A DNA stretch of 64,000 nucleotides. Source: Bacteroidales bacterium. GTDB taxonomy: Bacteria; Bacteroidota; Bacteroidia; Bacteroidales; UBA932. The stretch is taken from positions 39,455-103,454 of the forward strand of contig JAEEQS010000007.1 of assembly GCA_016285455.1 (NCBI GenBank). The letters are read 5' to 3'. Below the pieces are notes generated by a model. The model was not told the DNA's origin. It was given only the letters and a program-made list of their open reading frames with translations, and made no database searches. This document shows positions 23,213-32,537 of this stretch, one piece after another; the stretch's first letter is position 1; the number at the start of each line of letters is the position of its first letter. Made by a program: the position numbers and the translations under genes.

Positions 23213-25477
23213 ATGACTTCTGCCATTAACCCTATGCTTTTGGACCTGGCCCTGATACTCGTGGTAGCGGGGGTGGTGACCATTATATTCAAGGCGCTGA
23301 AACAGCCCCTTGTGCTGGGTTATATTGTGGCTGGCATTCTCACCGGTCCATACATTGGCTGGATTCCTACGGCAACCCAGGTGGAGAGCGTGGAGTTCTG
23401 GGGGAAGATTGGCGTTATCTTCCTTCTGTTCGGCCTTGGTCTGGAGTTCAGTTTCAAGCAGTTGAAGAAGGTCGGCGGCCCTGGCGCCACAACGGTTTTC
23501 TCCGAAGCGGTGGTAATGTTCTGCATGGGCTTTCTCATAGCCAAGATTTTCGGATGGGAGACCGTGACTGCTCTGTTTGTGGGAGCTATGCTTTCCATTT
23601 CTTCAACATCCATTATTATCAAGACCTTTGATGACCTTAAAATCAGCGGCAAAAAATCTTCACAGCTTGTGTTCGGAGCACTGATTTGCGAGGATCTTGT
23701 GGCAATACTTCTTCTTGTGCTGCTTCCTACATTTGTGCTCAGCAAGACATTCAACGGCGTGGAACTGGCTACCAAAATTCTGGGAATAACGGTGTTCCTC
23801 CTGCTTTGGTTTACAGGCGGAATATATTTCATACCAACTATTTACAAGAAGCTCCGCAAGCTTATGAGTGACGAGACCCTGATTGTGGTTTCCCTTGGAC
23901 TTTGCCTTTTTATGGTTGTTGTAACCCTTAAGGCCAACATCTCGGAGGCGCTTGGGGCTTTCGTTATGGGAAGCATTCTCTCCGGAACAGTTCAGAGGGA
24001 CAAGATACTTGCCCTTACCAGGCCTATCAAAGACTTCTTTGGTGCCATATTCTTTGTGTCTGTGGGAATGCTTGTGGATCCAGCGGTTCTTCTGCATTAC
24101 TGGCCTCACGTACTGGTGATTACACTTGCTGTTATCATTGTCAAGCCGCTGGCTGCTACCATCGGTTTCCTCTTCAGCGGGCAGGCGCTGAAGATTGCCC
24201 TTCCCGCCGGATTGTGCATGTGCCAGATCGGTGAGTTTTCCTATATCATAGCATCTCTTGGCAAGAATATGCACGCCACTCCGGAATATCTTTATCCGGT
24301 GATAGTTACGGTTTCCATACTTACCACTTTTGTTACTCCATACTGGGCTAAGGGCGGAGACAAGGTCTTCAAGTTCATCTATGTCCACTCTTCCAAGGGC
24401 TGGCGCAACGTTATAGACCGTCTGGGAAGCGGCAAGAACACTTTCAACCAGCAGTCCAGATGGCGGAAGCTTCTGAAAAACTATCTTGGCCGTGTTCTCC
24501 TTTTCACTACCTGGATGGCTTTCATTATCATCCTGTTTACCAAGGTTATAAATCCTTTCATAAACAATCTGGTAAAATCTCTGTACCCGGAGATCGCAGG
24601 CCTTCTGTGGATACGCCTTATCCTATTCCTTCTGACTATAGGCGCTATCTCCCCGTTCATCTGGGCCCTTCTCAGGCTAAAAGACAAAGAGGGGCTTTAT
24701 GACCAGATCTGGGCCGACGGCAAGTTTGCCCGCGGACCGCTTCTTTTCCTCAAGGCCATAAAGTACATAATCGCCTTTATGGCAATATCTTTTGTATCCA
24801 GCCTTTATCTGACAAAGAGTACTGGCGTCATAATTCTGATCTGCGCGACGGTAATCGTTTTCGTGGTCTTGTCGCAGAGGATAAAGGGTTATTATTCCAG
24901 AATTGAGCAGAACTTCCTTTCCAATCTCGACAGTGAAGGCGGAAGGCGTTTTGTCATTCCGAGGGAGATGGCTAATGAGATTCATATGGAAAAATGCACC
25001 GTGGGCCAAAATTCCTACCTGGCCGGACGCAGCATCGGTGAAGTTCACAGGAAAAAAGATACCGGAGCTCTTGTAATCCAGCTCATCAGGGGCGGCAGGG
25101 TAATTAACCTGCCGCATAAGGAGCAGGTTTTCTATCCGTCTGATTCTCTTCTTATTCTGGGATCTGATAAGCAGCTTTCTTCTTTCATTGCCCTTTCCAA
25201 AGACCGAGACAGAGATCCTTCCGCCGAGCTAAACGAAGAATCCATAGAGATGCGCCTATTCCAGATTACCTTGGGAAGCAAAGCTCCTGTAATTGGCCAC
25301 AATGCCAATATTACGGCTTTCAGAAAGCAGTTCGGAGTTCTTCTGGTTGGTGTAGAAAAGTCAGATTCAGATGTCTTTCTCCGCCCAAATTCCACTGTAA
25401 CTATAGAGGCAGGAGATACTATATGGGTTGTAGGAAACCACGAGAAAGTGAATAAATTGAATATTTCTGAAGATTGA
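23213..25477 (+). CDS. CPA2-family cation:proton antiporter (KefB-like) with TrkA-C domains
   Basis: 754 residues. The N-terminal ~385 form a 12-helix Na+/H+ exchanger fold (LGYIVAGILTGPYIGW, GLEFSFKQLKKVGGPG, SISSTSIIIKTFDDL, ICEDLVAILLLVLLP with the Asp expected in transport). Another group of hydrophobic helices lies at about 420-560, followed by one or two TrkA-C-like regulatory domains (about 590-745; VFYPSDSLLILG and IEAGDTIWVVGNHEKV). There is no NAD-binding TrkA-N domain, unlike Kef channels. Last gene of the pdxA group; addB begins 36 nt later from its own promoter. Confidence 0.88.
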   Translation: MTSAINPMLLDLALILVVAGVVTIIFKALKQPLVLGYIVAGILTGPYIGWIPTATQVESVEFWGKIGVIFLLFGLGLEFSFKQLKKVGGPGATTVFSEAVVMFCMGFLIAKIFGWETVTALFVGAMLSISSTSIIIKTFDDLKISGKKSSQLVFGALICEDLVAILLLVLLPTFVLSKTFNGVELATKILGITVFLLLWFTGGIYFIPTIYKKLRKLMSDETLIVVSLGLCLFMVVVTLKANISEALGAFVMGSILSGTVQRDKILALTRPIKDFFGAIFFVSVGMLVDPAVLLHYWPHVLVITLAVIIVKPLAATIGFLFSGQALKIALPAGLCMCQIGEFSYIIASLGKNMHATPEYLYPVIVTVSILTTFVTPYWAKGGDKVFKFIYVHSSKGWRNVIDRLGSGKNTFNQQSRWRKLLKNYLGRVLLFTTWMAFIIILFTKVINPFINNLVKSLYPEIAGLLWIRLILFLLTIGAISPFIWALLRLKDKEGLYDQIWADGKFARGPLLFLKAIKYIIAFMAISFVSSLYLTKSTGVIILICATVIVFVVLSQRIKGYYSRIEQNFLSNLDSEGGRRFVIPREMANEIHMEKCTVGQNSYLAGRSIGEVHRKKDTGALVIQLIRGGRVINLPHKEQVFYPSDSLLILGSDKQLSSFIALSKDRDRDPSAELNEESIEMRLFQITLGSKAPVIGHNANITAFRKQFGVLLVGVEKSDSDVFLRPNSTVTIEAGDTIWVVGNHEKVNKLNISED

Positions 25478-25508
25478 CACAGGCTGTCAATTTCAAGTCA
25501 TATCTTTG
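25474..25508 (+). promoter_or_regulatory. addBA promoter region with inverted repeat
   Basis: TTGACA (25474-25479) and TGTCAA (25485-25490) are perfect inverted arms; TATCTTTG (25501-25508) is a full -7 match six bases before the ATG at 25514. The TTG of the left arm is 24 nt from the -7, a little far for a -33. Confidence 0.45.
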
Positions 25509-25513
25509 CGTTT

Positions 25514-28500
25514 ATGGAAAAAGCGTTTTTAAGGCAGGTTGCTTCGTTGTTTGCGCAAGACAATGATATACAGGGGTATACGTTTGTATTTCCTAATAGG
25601 CGTTCTTCCCTTTTCTTTCTTAAGCATTTGGGAGAGCTTAAAGACAAGCCTCTGTTTGCACCAAGGGTGTTCACGATAGACAATCTGTTTGATTATCTGT
25701 CAGATCTTGAAGTGGCTGATGATTTGACTCTGATTTTCAGGCTTTGGAAAACATATACAAGCCTCCAGAAGGATTATCAGCTAAAAGCAGGGGTCAAGGA
25801 AGCCGATATCAAAGAAGAGAAGGCAGATGATTTCATCTCCTGGGGCAAGATAATCCTCTCAGATTTTACAGATGTGGATCAGTATATGATAGACGCTCGC
25901 CAGCTGTTTATGAATGTCAAAGACATAAACGCGCTGAAATCAGATACTTCTATTCTTTCTGAAAGGCAGCTAAATGCTCTGAAGAAGATTTCTGGCCTCA
26001 AGGAAATCACCGCTGAAAAGAAGGTTGTCAAGAAATATCTTGAGATTTGGGATATGCTGCTTCCTTTGTACGAATCTTTCCGCGAGAGTCTCTTTTCTGA
26101 TGGAATTGCATACTCGGCGATGTTGTACAGAAGCGTGGCAGAAAAACTCAAAAATATCGCTGAGCATCCTGATTTTGACGCTAAGCTTTCAAAACTGGGC
26201 AGAGTGGTTTTCATAGGTTTTTCCGCTCCTTCTGAATGCGAGAAAGAACTGATGCGATATTTTAAAAAGAACGGCGGGCTTTTCTATTGGGACTACTTCT
26301 CCGATATGATAAAAACTGGACATAACCGTTCTTCTCATTTGATTTCCAAGTGCACTAAAGAGTTTGGAAACTCAGAAAAACCGCTCTCCGGCAACGGAGG
26401 TTGGGAAAAAGGGCGTTGCATATTCAATGTAATTGGGGCAAGTGGAGCAACGGAGCAAGCAATGATTGCTTCCAAACTGCTGGATATGATACAGGAAGAA
26501 GGGGTTGAAGATATAGATACCGCCGTTGTGGTTTCTGACGAGACTCTATTGCTTCCCCTGCTGGAGATGCTTGGCCGCGAGAATGTGAATGTGACAATGG
26601 GTTATCCCCTGAAAGCTACATCTATGGCTTCTCTGATGTTGAGCCTGAGTGACTTGCATATTCGTTCCCGTAAAACTTCCAGTGGAATAATGATTCCCGG
26701 AGATGTCTTGTTATCAATTCTCAGTCACCCATACATAAAAGACATAGACTCAACAGCTGCTTCCAAGGCAATAGACTATATCAAGACATCAAATCTCTAT
26801 ATGCTGGATGAGTCTGAACTTACAGGTCCAAATCCTTTGGATATAAATTTCTCCACTCCTTTGTCTGAAATGCTAAAGAGATTAGCCCCAACTGAAAATA
26901 TGTTTGGCTCGGCAGACGGCAAAGATGTTGCGGCAGCTATAACAGATTATTTCAGAAATATCTGCAAAGAATTGGCTGGGCATATTTCTTCTGTAGAAAG
27001 GTCTTTTCTAAATAAGTTTTTAGAGATTTTAGACCGAATTTCTTCCAGCAAGATTCAATTCCAAATGGAAAGAAGCTTTTATTCCCTTATCAGATCTGCC
27101 ATAAAATCATCATCTGTTTCTTTCAGAGGCGAGCCTCTAGAAGGGTTGCAGATAATGGGAAATCTGGAAACCAGAGCTCTGGATTTTGACAGGATTATCT
27201 TTCTTTCTTTCAATGAAGGAACATACCCGGCAAGTGGTGAAAAGAGTAGCTGTGTACCATATTTTTTGAGAAAGGTTTTCAATCTTCCTACATACGAAAA
27301 TGAAAACAGCATATCGGCGTATAATTTTTATCGCCTGATACAGAGGGCCTCCCAAGTTTATATGATATATGATACGGCTAATACAGACAAGCTGAAGGCA
27401 AAAGAAGAAAGCCGTTTCCTAAAGCAGCTCAAATATGATTTTGAGGTGGATCTGAAAGAAATGAGCTTCGATTTTCCATTGCCTTCTTCTTCTATGGCCT
27501 TGACAGGCAGCATAATGCTGACAGATAAAGATCGGGATAATCTTGGGAATTTCTTTAAGGATCTCAACAAAAGCAAAGAAAAAGAGCCGAGACGCTTCTC
27601 AGCCTCATCTTTGAACAACTATATAGACTGCCAAAGAAAATTTTTCTTTTCCAAGATTTTAGGGATAAGAGACGATGAGGATCTAACAGATACGGTAGAA
27701 GCAAATACGTTTGGAAGCATTTTCCATTATTGCATGGAACATATTTATGACAATTTTGCGGGAGGAAAGGGTAAAAAGCTATTTATAGATGAAGAAGTAA
27801 TGTTCAAGATAAAGAAGCAAACTTTAGAAAAAGGATATCTGGATAAACTGATATCTGATGCTTTTGAACATGAAATGAAAGTCAAGAGAATAGAGGGCCA
27901 GAATCTAATTATAAAGAAGAGTATAGAAGCTTATATACGCAAGGCTATAAATGCAGACTGCATCAAGGCAAAAACGCCTTATGAACTTACTGGAAATGAG
28001 GTTTCTGTATCTGTTGAATTAGACAAAGATCTCTCCAGTGCCTGCTTTACCGGAGACATAGACAGGCTCGAGGAATATGCCGGACTTCCAAGAATTTGTG
28101 ACTACAAGACCGGAAGATTCTTAAAAAAAAGCAGCAAACAATCTTCTTATCTGCCAGAAAAAGAGCTTAGAGATGATGAGTTTGAGTCATTGCTTGAGGG
28201 AATGTTCAATACAGAAAAACATCGCGATAAATATGAATCCATAATGTTTCAGCTCTTTGTGTATGCCTTCCTTTACAAACAGAAGAGCAAAATATCCTCA
28301 GACTTTTATCTTTCAGTATATCAATTGCCTGTAATAGACAAGACTGGCCCTGTATCCATTCGGATAACAAATAGTCAGCTGGAAAATTTTTCTGCAAGGC
28401 TAGCTGTTCTTCTGAAGGGAATCCGGGATAAAGCGGAAACGCCAGGTTCTTCAGTTGAGGTTTGCAAACAGATTTCAGGCAATTGCGATTATTGCGATTT

Positions 28501-28540
28501 CAATAAATATTGCAGGAGGAGCTATAGTGATGAAAAATAA
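25514..28540 (+). CDS. addB: AddB-like subunit of ATP-dependent helicase-nuclease
   Basis: 1008 residues. Part of the Bacteroidota AddAB complex, which processes double-strand breaks for recombination. The N-terminus is an inactivated helicase (YTFVFPNRRSSLFFLKHL). The C-terminal PD-(D/E)XK nuclease shows the Fe-S cysteine in NNYIDCQRKFFFSKIL, the His in FGSIFHYCMEHIY, Asp in TGDIDRLE and CDYKTGRF (D-x-K), and the last three Cys in CDYCDFNKYC, which together can hold a 4Fe-4S cluster. Its end overlaps addA by 11 nt. Base composition is more AT-rich than the preceding genes. Confidence 0.9.
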   Translation: MEKAFLRQVASLFAQDNDIQGYTFVFPNRRSSLFFLKHLGELKDKPLFAPRVFTIDNLFDYLSDLEVADDLTLIFRLWKTYTSLQKDYQLKAGVKEADIKEEKADDFISWGKIILSDFTDVDQYMIDARQLFMNVKDINALKSDTSILSERQLNALKKISGLKEITAEKKVVKKYLEIWDMLLPLYESFRESLFSDGIAYSAMLYRSVAEKLKNIAEHPDFDAKLSKLGRVVFIGFSAPSECEKELMRYFKKNGGLFYWDYFSDMIKTGHNRSSHLISKCTKEFGNSEKPLSGNGGWEKGRCIFNVIGASGATEQAMIASKLLDMIQEEGVEDIDTAVVVSDETLLLPLLEMLGRENVNVTMGYPLKATSMASLMLSLSDLHIRSRKTSSGIMIPGDVLLSILSHPYIKDIDSTAASKAIDYIKTSNLYMLDESELTGPNPLDINFSTPLSEMLKRLAPTENMFGSADGKDVAAAITDYFRNICKELAGHISSVERSFLNKFLEILDRISSSKIQFQMERSFYSLIRSAIKSSSVSFRGEPLEGLQIMGNLETRALDFDRIIFLSFNEGTYPASGEKSSCVPYFLRKVFNLPTYENENSISAYNFYRLIQRASQVYMIYDTANTDKLKAKEESRFLKQLKYDFEVDLKEMSFDFPLPSSSMALTGSIMLTDKDRDNLGNFFKDLNKSKEKEPRRFSASSLNNYIDCQRKFFFSKILGIRDDEDLTDTVEANTFGSIFHYCMEHIYDNFAGGKGKKLFIDEEVMFKIKKQTLEKGYLDKLISDAFEHEMKVKRIEGQNLIIKKSIEAYIRKAINADCIKAKTPYELTGNEVSVSVELDKDLSSACFTGDIDRLEEYAGLPRICDYKTGRFLKKSSKQSSYLPEKELRDDEFESLLEGMFNTEKHRDKYESIMFQLFVYAFLYKQKSKISSDFYLSVYQLPVIDKTGPVSIRITNSQLENFSARLAVLLKGIRDKAETPGSSVEVCKQISGNCDYCDFNKYCRRSYSDEK

Positions 28541-31500
28541 CCTTTTAGTTTATGATGCTTCAGCCGGAAGCGGCAAGACATATAAACTCTCAGAGAAATT
28601 CTCCGATTATCTTTTGGAGGAATTCAAAAGGGGCAATAAAGATGCCTACAGGTTTGTTATGGCAGTTACTTTCACTAACAAGGCAACTTTTGAAATGAAA
28701 TCCAGAATCATATCTAGGCTCTATGATCGCGCTAAAGGCATTTCAAAGGAAGAACGAAAGTTGTCAGAAGAAGACAGAAAGAACTCAATGCTTATACTGA
28801 AGAATCTTGTGCACGACTATACTATGTTTAGAGTCAGCACAATAGATAGTTTCTTCCAAAAAGTTCTCAAAGCTTTTGCTGTTGAAATGGGCAGCAGTTC
28901 TTCTTTTGATACCACACTGGACCAGGATTCTGCAATAGAGGCTGCTATGGATAGCCTGTATTCAAAGCTAGATACAGATGAAAAATTGCGGGCGGCTCTA
29001 GAGAATATTTCTCTTGCAAGACTTGAAGATGAAAAATACTGGAACTGGAGAGATGATCTTTTGGCAATATGCAAGAGGGTTTTGGATTCTGAATATCAGA
29101 ATTTCAAACCGTCCTGCCTTGGATCGGAGAGCATAGGTGATATTGAAAAGATTTTTGAAAAACAGCAAAAAGAACTAGATGAGATTTTTGCCAAACAAGT
29201 CATTGGTTTGTATGATTCTATAATTAAAGAGGCCAGTGATTTGAATCTTAAGGGCTTGAATGGCAAGAAGGATTTGAGAAAATTTCTTGAAGACAGCTTA
29301 GCCGCAGACAAAAAATTCATAGACAGGAATAACAACACAATTATTAGAAACTATCCAATAGTTCTTGATACCTGGAAGAATGATCCTCAGCAGTTGAACA
29401 AAAATGGTTCTCTGGCAGATTTAGAAGCAATAGACAATAAAGTTGGAGGGTATATTCACAGCATAAAGGATTTGTATGGCAAATACTACACAAAGTATAA
29501 ATCTCTGGGGCTGATAAGGCTGAATATCAGAGAGTCTTCTCTTTTAGACGCTGTTAACAAAGAACTTGAGGAATACCTTTCCAGAGAGCAGCTTACACTG
29601 TTAAGCAGCGCTCCCAAGATTCTTGCAGACCTGATAGACGGCAGCCCCACTCCATTTGTGTACGACAAGATAGGCGTTTGTATAGACCATTATCTTTTGG
29701 ATGAATTCCAAGACACTTCTGTTGATCAATGGAAGAATTTCAAGCCTCTGCTGGAAGAAAGCCTGTCCAGAAATGAATATGCTTCAACGGAAGGCTTGGA
29801 GTCTATGCTGGTGGGAGATGTTAAGCAGAGCATTTACCGTTTCAGAGATGGCAAGTGGGAACTATTCAAAGACACTGTCAAAGAAGAGTTCAAAGACAAT
29901 TATCACAAGGAGCCGCTAGATGTCAATCACAGGAGTCTGAAAAACATTGTTGAGTTCAATAATCTGTTATTCTCGTCTGTTGAAAAGGACAAGTGGTTTG
30001 GAGAAGAAGCAGATAATGCCTTGCCTGGGGCATTAGTGGGCAGGTTCATAGACAATCTGGATAATAAAACAGGTGGGCAAAAGGATCTTTCTGGAACGAT
30101 AGCAGATATATACAGAAAATCTGCCCAGCATATCAAGCCTGAATATGAAATAGCCAGCCACAAAGGCGTAGTCCATATTATTTCCTGCAACTACGATGAA
30201 AAAAAATCAAAGGTTTCAAAAGATGAATTCATTCTTTGGGATTTAGTCAGGAAAATAAACTATTTGACAAAAGAATTGGGTTTTCTGCCAAAAGACATTG
30301 CCATTCTTGCAGATAAGAATTCCCAAGCCGGACTAATAGCCAATTATTTGGTTAACAATAAAATAAACATAGTATCCGGAGAAAGCCTCAAGCTGGATTC
30401 CAACAAAGTTGTATCTTTGGCTATAGAGCTAATGAGAAAACTGGTCAACCCTAATGATAAAGGATTGGATGCTCTGATTCGGCTCTATGGAATTGAGCTT
30501 GAGAGACTCGATCTTCTCGATTTGGCTTCTGAAGAGGGAAAGCAGTTTACCGCCAGATTAAGATCCTGCAATACTCTATACCAGATGTGCAAGCTGATTC
30601 TCAGGACTTTCTTCAAGGAATTGGAAGATGGAGATTTGGCTTTTGCCAAAGCGTTTCTAGACAGGGTTTTGGATTATTCCCAGACAAACGGAACAAGTAT
30701 ATCAGACTTCCTCAAATGGTGGGATCTTTCTAAAGACAAGTTTTTCATACCAGAACCATCAAGTAGCCAGGCTGTTCAGATTATGACTATGCATAAGGCC
30801 AAAGGCCTTGGTTTCAGGGTGGTATTCATACCTTTCCTGAGGGATAACATGATATCGGTTCATCATTATCCAGTTCCTGAAAAAGTTTGGGTTGCTTTAG
30901 ATAAAGATAAATTGGGATATGACGGTCCGCTTCTTCTTCCTTTTAAGTGTGAGATGGAAGACAGCTTCTATAGAGATTACTATTATAAAGAGCTGATGGA
31001 GCGTAGTGTGGATAATTTAAATCTGGCTTATGTGTCTTTTACAAGGGCAAAGGAAAGATTGTATATCTATGCCAAAAGCAGCGGAGAGCCCATCAACAGC
31101 ATTTCTGCGGCATTGAATGCTTTTCTTCCTGAGATTAGCGGGGAAGGCAAGCTTTTCAAAGTATGTCCAGAAACTCTGGAAGAGGGAGAAACTGTAACAG
31201 ATTATGTTTTGGGCAATGATGCTGAGACTCCATTTGAAAAAGATTGCTCCAGGAGCACAGATTATGCCGGAAGTATAGAGGCTTCTATGGTTTTGACAGA
31301 TCCTTCAACTATTAATTTGAGAGGCGTGTACGATGAGGATGACAATATTATGAGAGGAGTTTTGTACCATGAATTGTTCTCATATATAGATGGTGAGGGT
31401 AATTCGGAAGGCCCAATAGAGCTAAAGGCTGGCAAGGCTGTGGATAAGTTCCTTAAGAGGAATCCAGGCTCTCTTATCGGCGATGATGCTGATTCGCTTA

Positions 31501-31826
31501 AAAGAGAGGTGCTGGATAAGATATTCAGTGTCAGGGGAAAAGGCTGGTTTGATGAAGGTAGGATAATACTTGGAGAACAAAGTATCTTGTCAAATGAAGG
31601 AACATATAGACCTGACCGTATAATCCTTCCTCTTGAGGGAAAGATTTGGGCAGAAGTGGTGGACTACAAGTTTGGCACATACGAAGAAGGGTCTAAAAAA
31701 CACAATTCATACGTTAGACAAGTCAAGAATTATATGCGGCTTTTAAGAAATATGGGGTATTCCAATGTCAAAGGCTGGCTTTGGTATGTCTTGGAGGATA
31801 AAGTTGCTGAAATTTTAAATAACTGA
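28530..31826 (+). CDS. addA: AddA-like UvrD/Rep-type helicase-nuclease
   Basis: 1098 residues from ATG 28530. Helicase motifs in order: VYDASAGSGKTYKL (I), TNKATFEMKSRI (Ia), LLDEFQDTSVDQW (II), VGDVKQSIYRFRDG (III), LDVNHRSLKNIVEFNN (IV), VQIMTMHKAKGLGFRVVFIP (V), NLAYVSFTRAKERLYIYA (VI). The C-terminal nuclease has MRGVLYHELFSY (His) and AEVVDYKFGTY (D-x-K), then a helix with Gln/Tyr. The frame is open back to 28455, but that lies deep in addB; the chosen start overlaps its end by 11 nt, with AGGAGG-like bases 9-16 nt ahead. Confidence 0.92.
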   Translation: MKNNLLVYDASAGSGKTYKLSEKFSDYLLEEFKRGNKDAYRFVMAVTFTNKATFEMKSRIISRLYDRAKGISKEERKLSEEDRKNSMLILKNLVHDYTMFRVSTIDSFFQKVLKAFAVEMGSSSSFDTTLDQDSAIEAAMDSLYSKLDTDEKLRAALENISLARLEDEKYWNWRDDLLAICKRVLDSEYQNFKPSCLGSESIGDIEKIFEKQQKELDEIFAKQVIGLYDSIIKEASDLNLKGLNGKKDLRKFLEDSLAADKKFIDRNNNTIIRNYPIVLDTWKNDPQQLNKNGSLADLEAIDNKVGGYIHSIKDLYGKYYTKYKSLGLIRLNIRESSLLDAVNKELEEYLSREQLTLLSSAPKILADLIDGSPTPFVYDKIGVCIDHYLLDEFQDTSVDQWKNFKPLLEESLSRNEYASTEGLESMLVGDVKQSIYRFRDGKWELFKDTVKEEFKDNYHKEPLDVNHRSLKNIVEFNNLLFSSVEKDKWFGEEADNALPGALVGRFIDNLDNKTGGQKDLSGTIADIYRKSAQHIKPEYEIASHKGVVHIISCNYDEKKSKVSKDEFILWDLVRKINYLTKELGFLPKDIAILADKNSQAGLIANYLVNNKINIVSGESLKLDSNKVVSLAIELMRKLVNPNDKGLDALIRLYGIELERLDLLDLASEEGKQFTARLRSCNTLYQMCKLILRTFFKELEDGDLAFAKAFLDRVLDYSQTNGTSISDFLKWWDLSKDKFFIPEPSSSQAVQIMTMHKAKGLGFRVVFIPFLRDNMISVHHYPVPEKVWVALDKDKLGYDGPLLLPFKCEMEDSFYRDYYYKELMERSVDNLNLAYVSFTRAKERLYIYAKSSGEPINSISAALNAFLPEISGEGKLFKVCPETLEEGETVTDYVLGNDAETPFEKDCSRSTDYAGSIEASMVLTDPSTINLRGVYDEDDNIMRGVLYHELFSYIDGEGNSEGPIELKAGKAVDKFLKRNPGSLIGDDADSLKREVLDKIFSVRGKGWFDEGRIILGEQSILSNEGTYRPDRIILPLEGKIWAEVVDYKFGTYEEGSKKHNSYVRQVKNYMRLLRNMGYSNVKGWLWYVLEDKVAEILNN

Positions 31827-31839
31827 TAGACAGCTGATT

Positions 31840-31934
31840 GAAGTTTACCGTTTTGATAAACGTAAAAACTTCCATTTTAAGAGGGTAAATTTTACCGTTT
31901 GGTTTGCCCCGAGGTGAGGGCGCTGATATTTTTG
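31840..31934 (+). promoter_or_regulatory. Repeated promoter cassette, copy 3 (fimbrial operon)
   Basis: A hairpin GAAGTTT...AAACTTC with inner CGTTT/AAACG (31840-31872), possibly ending the addA transcript, is followed by the same palindrome as in the other copies, GGTAAATTTTACC (31884-31896), then -33 TTTG (31903-31906), 20 nt and -7 TATTTTTG (31927-31934). The palindrome-to-TTTG step is 19 bp, exactly as in copies 1 and 2, while most of the surrounding bases have diverged. Confidence 0.7.
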
Positions 31935-31959
31935 CCGTTGTTTTTTATAGCGGCAGATT

Positions 31960-32532
31960 ATGAAGCGCATATCTAAAATGGTTCGCAGATGGGGTTTGAT
32001 TGCAGCTTTTTTGCTGTTTTCCGGAACCCTTGCTCGCGGGCAGAATTATTCAATTTCTACAAATGCGGCAGAATGGCTTGCCATGGGCACAATCAATGTC
32101 TATGGTTCAATGCCAGTATCCAGACACATTAGTCTTAGAGCAGGGGCCGCATACAACCCGTTCACATTCGGAAACGGGGAAAATCAGAAGTATTTCCGTC
32201 ATCTGGAGTTCTCAGCCGGAGCCAGATACTGGCCGTGGTTTGTGAATTCCGGGTGGTATATGAGTGCCTATGCAGATTGGGCAAAGTATGCGTGGGGAGG
32301 AATTCTTACTCACAAGGCATATGAAGGATATGCTTGGGGAGCAAAACTAGGGGGCGGTTACGCGCTTATGCTTGACAAAGGTATTAATCTGGAGGTAGGG
32401 ACTGGAGTCTTTTTAGGAATCAATGATTATACGAAGTATTCCTGTCCAAAATGCGGCCGCAAGGAAGAAAAGAAAGAGAAGTTTATCTTGGCGCCCGCAG
32501 GCCTCCTTTTGGGTATTTCACTTGTTTTCTGA
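31960..32532 (+). CDS. DUF3575-like outer membrane protein of fimbrial operon
   Basis: 190 residues. After a signal peptide (WGLIAAFLLFSGTLARGQ) come alternating beta-strand segments of the type seen in small 8-stranded barrels: SISTNAAEWLAMGTINVYGS, ISLRAGAAYNPF, YWPWFVNSGWYMSAYADW, NLEVGTGVFLG. The DUF3575 opening (TNxxxWLxxGTxN) is clear. Two Cys near the end (CPKCGRKEEKKEK) may bind metal or form a disulphide. Such proteins stand first in many Bacteroidales fimbrial loci. It directly follows the cassette promoter. Confidence 0.82.
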   Translation: MKRISKMVRRWGLIAAFLLFSGTLARGQNYSISTNAAEWLAMGTINVYGSMPVSRHISLRAGAAYNPFTFGNGENQKYFRHLEFSAGARYWPWFVNSGWYMSAYADWAKYAWGGILTHKAYEGYAWGAKLGGGYALMLDKGINLEVGTGVFLGINDYTKYSCPKCGRKEEKKEKFILAPAGLLLGISLVF

Positions 32533-32537
32533 GTGTT

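Noticed and set aside
28455..28529. Longer start of addA inside addB
   Set aside because: It would overlap addB by 86 nt; ATG 28530 just before the Walker A region is preceded by AGGAGG-like bases and gives an 11-nt overlap.
31840..31934. Invertible (phase-variable) promoter for the fimbrial operon
   Set aside because: No inverted repeat flanks the promoter on both sides and no recombinase gene is near; the palindromes are all on the upstream side.
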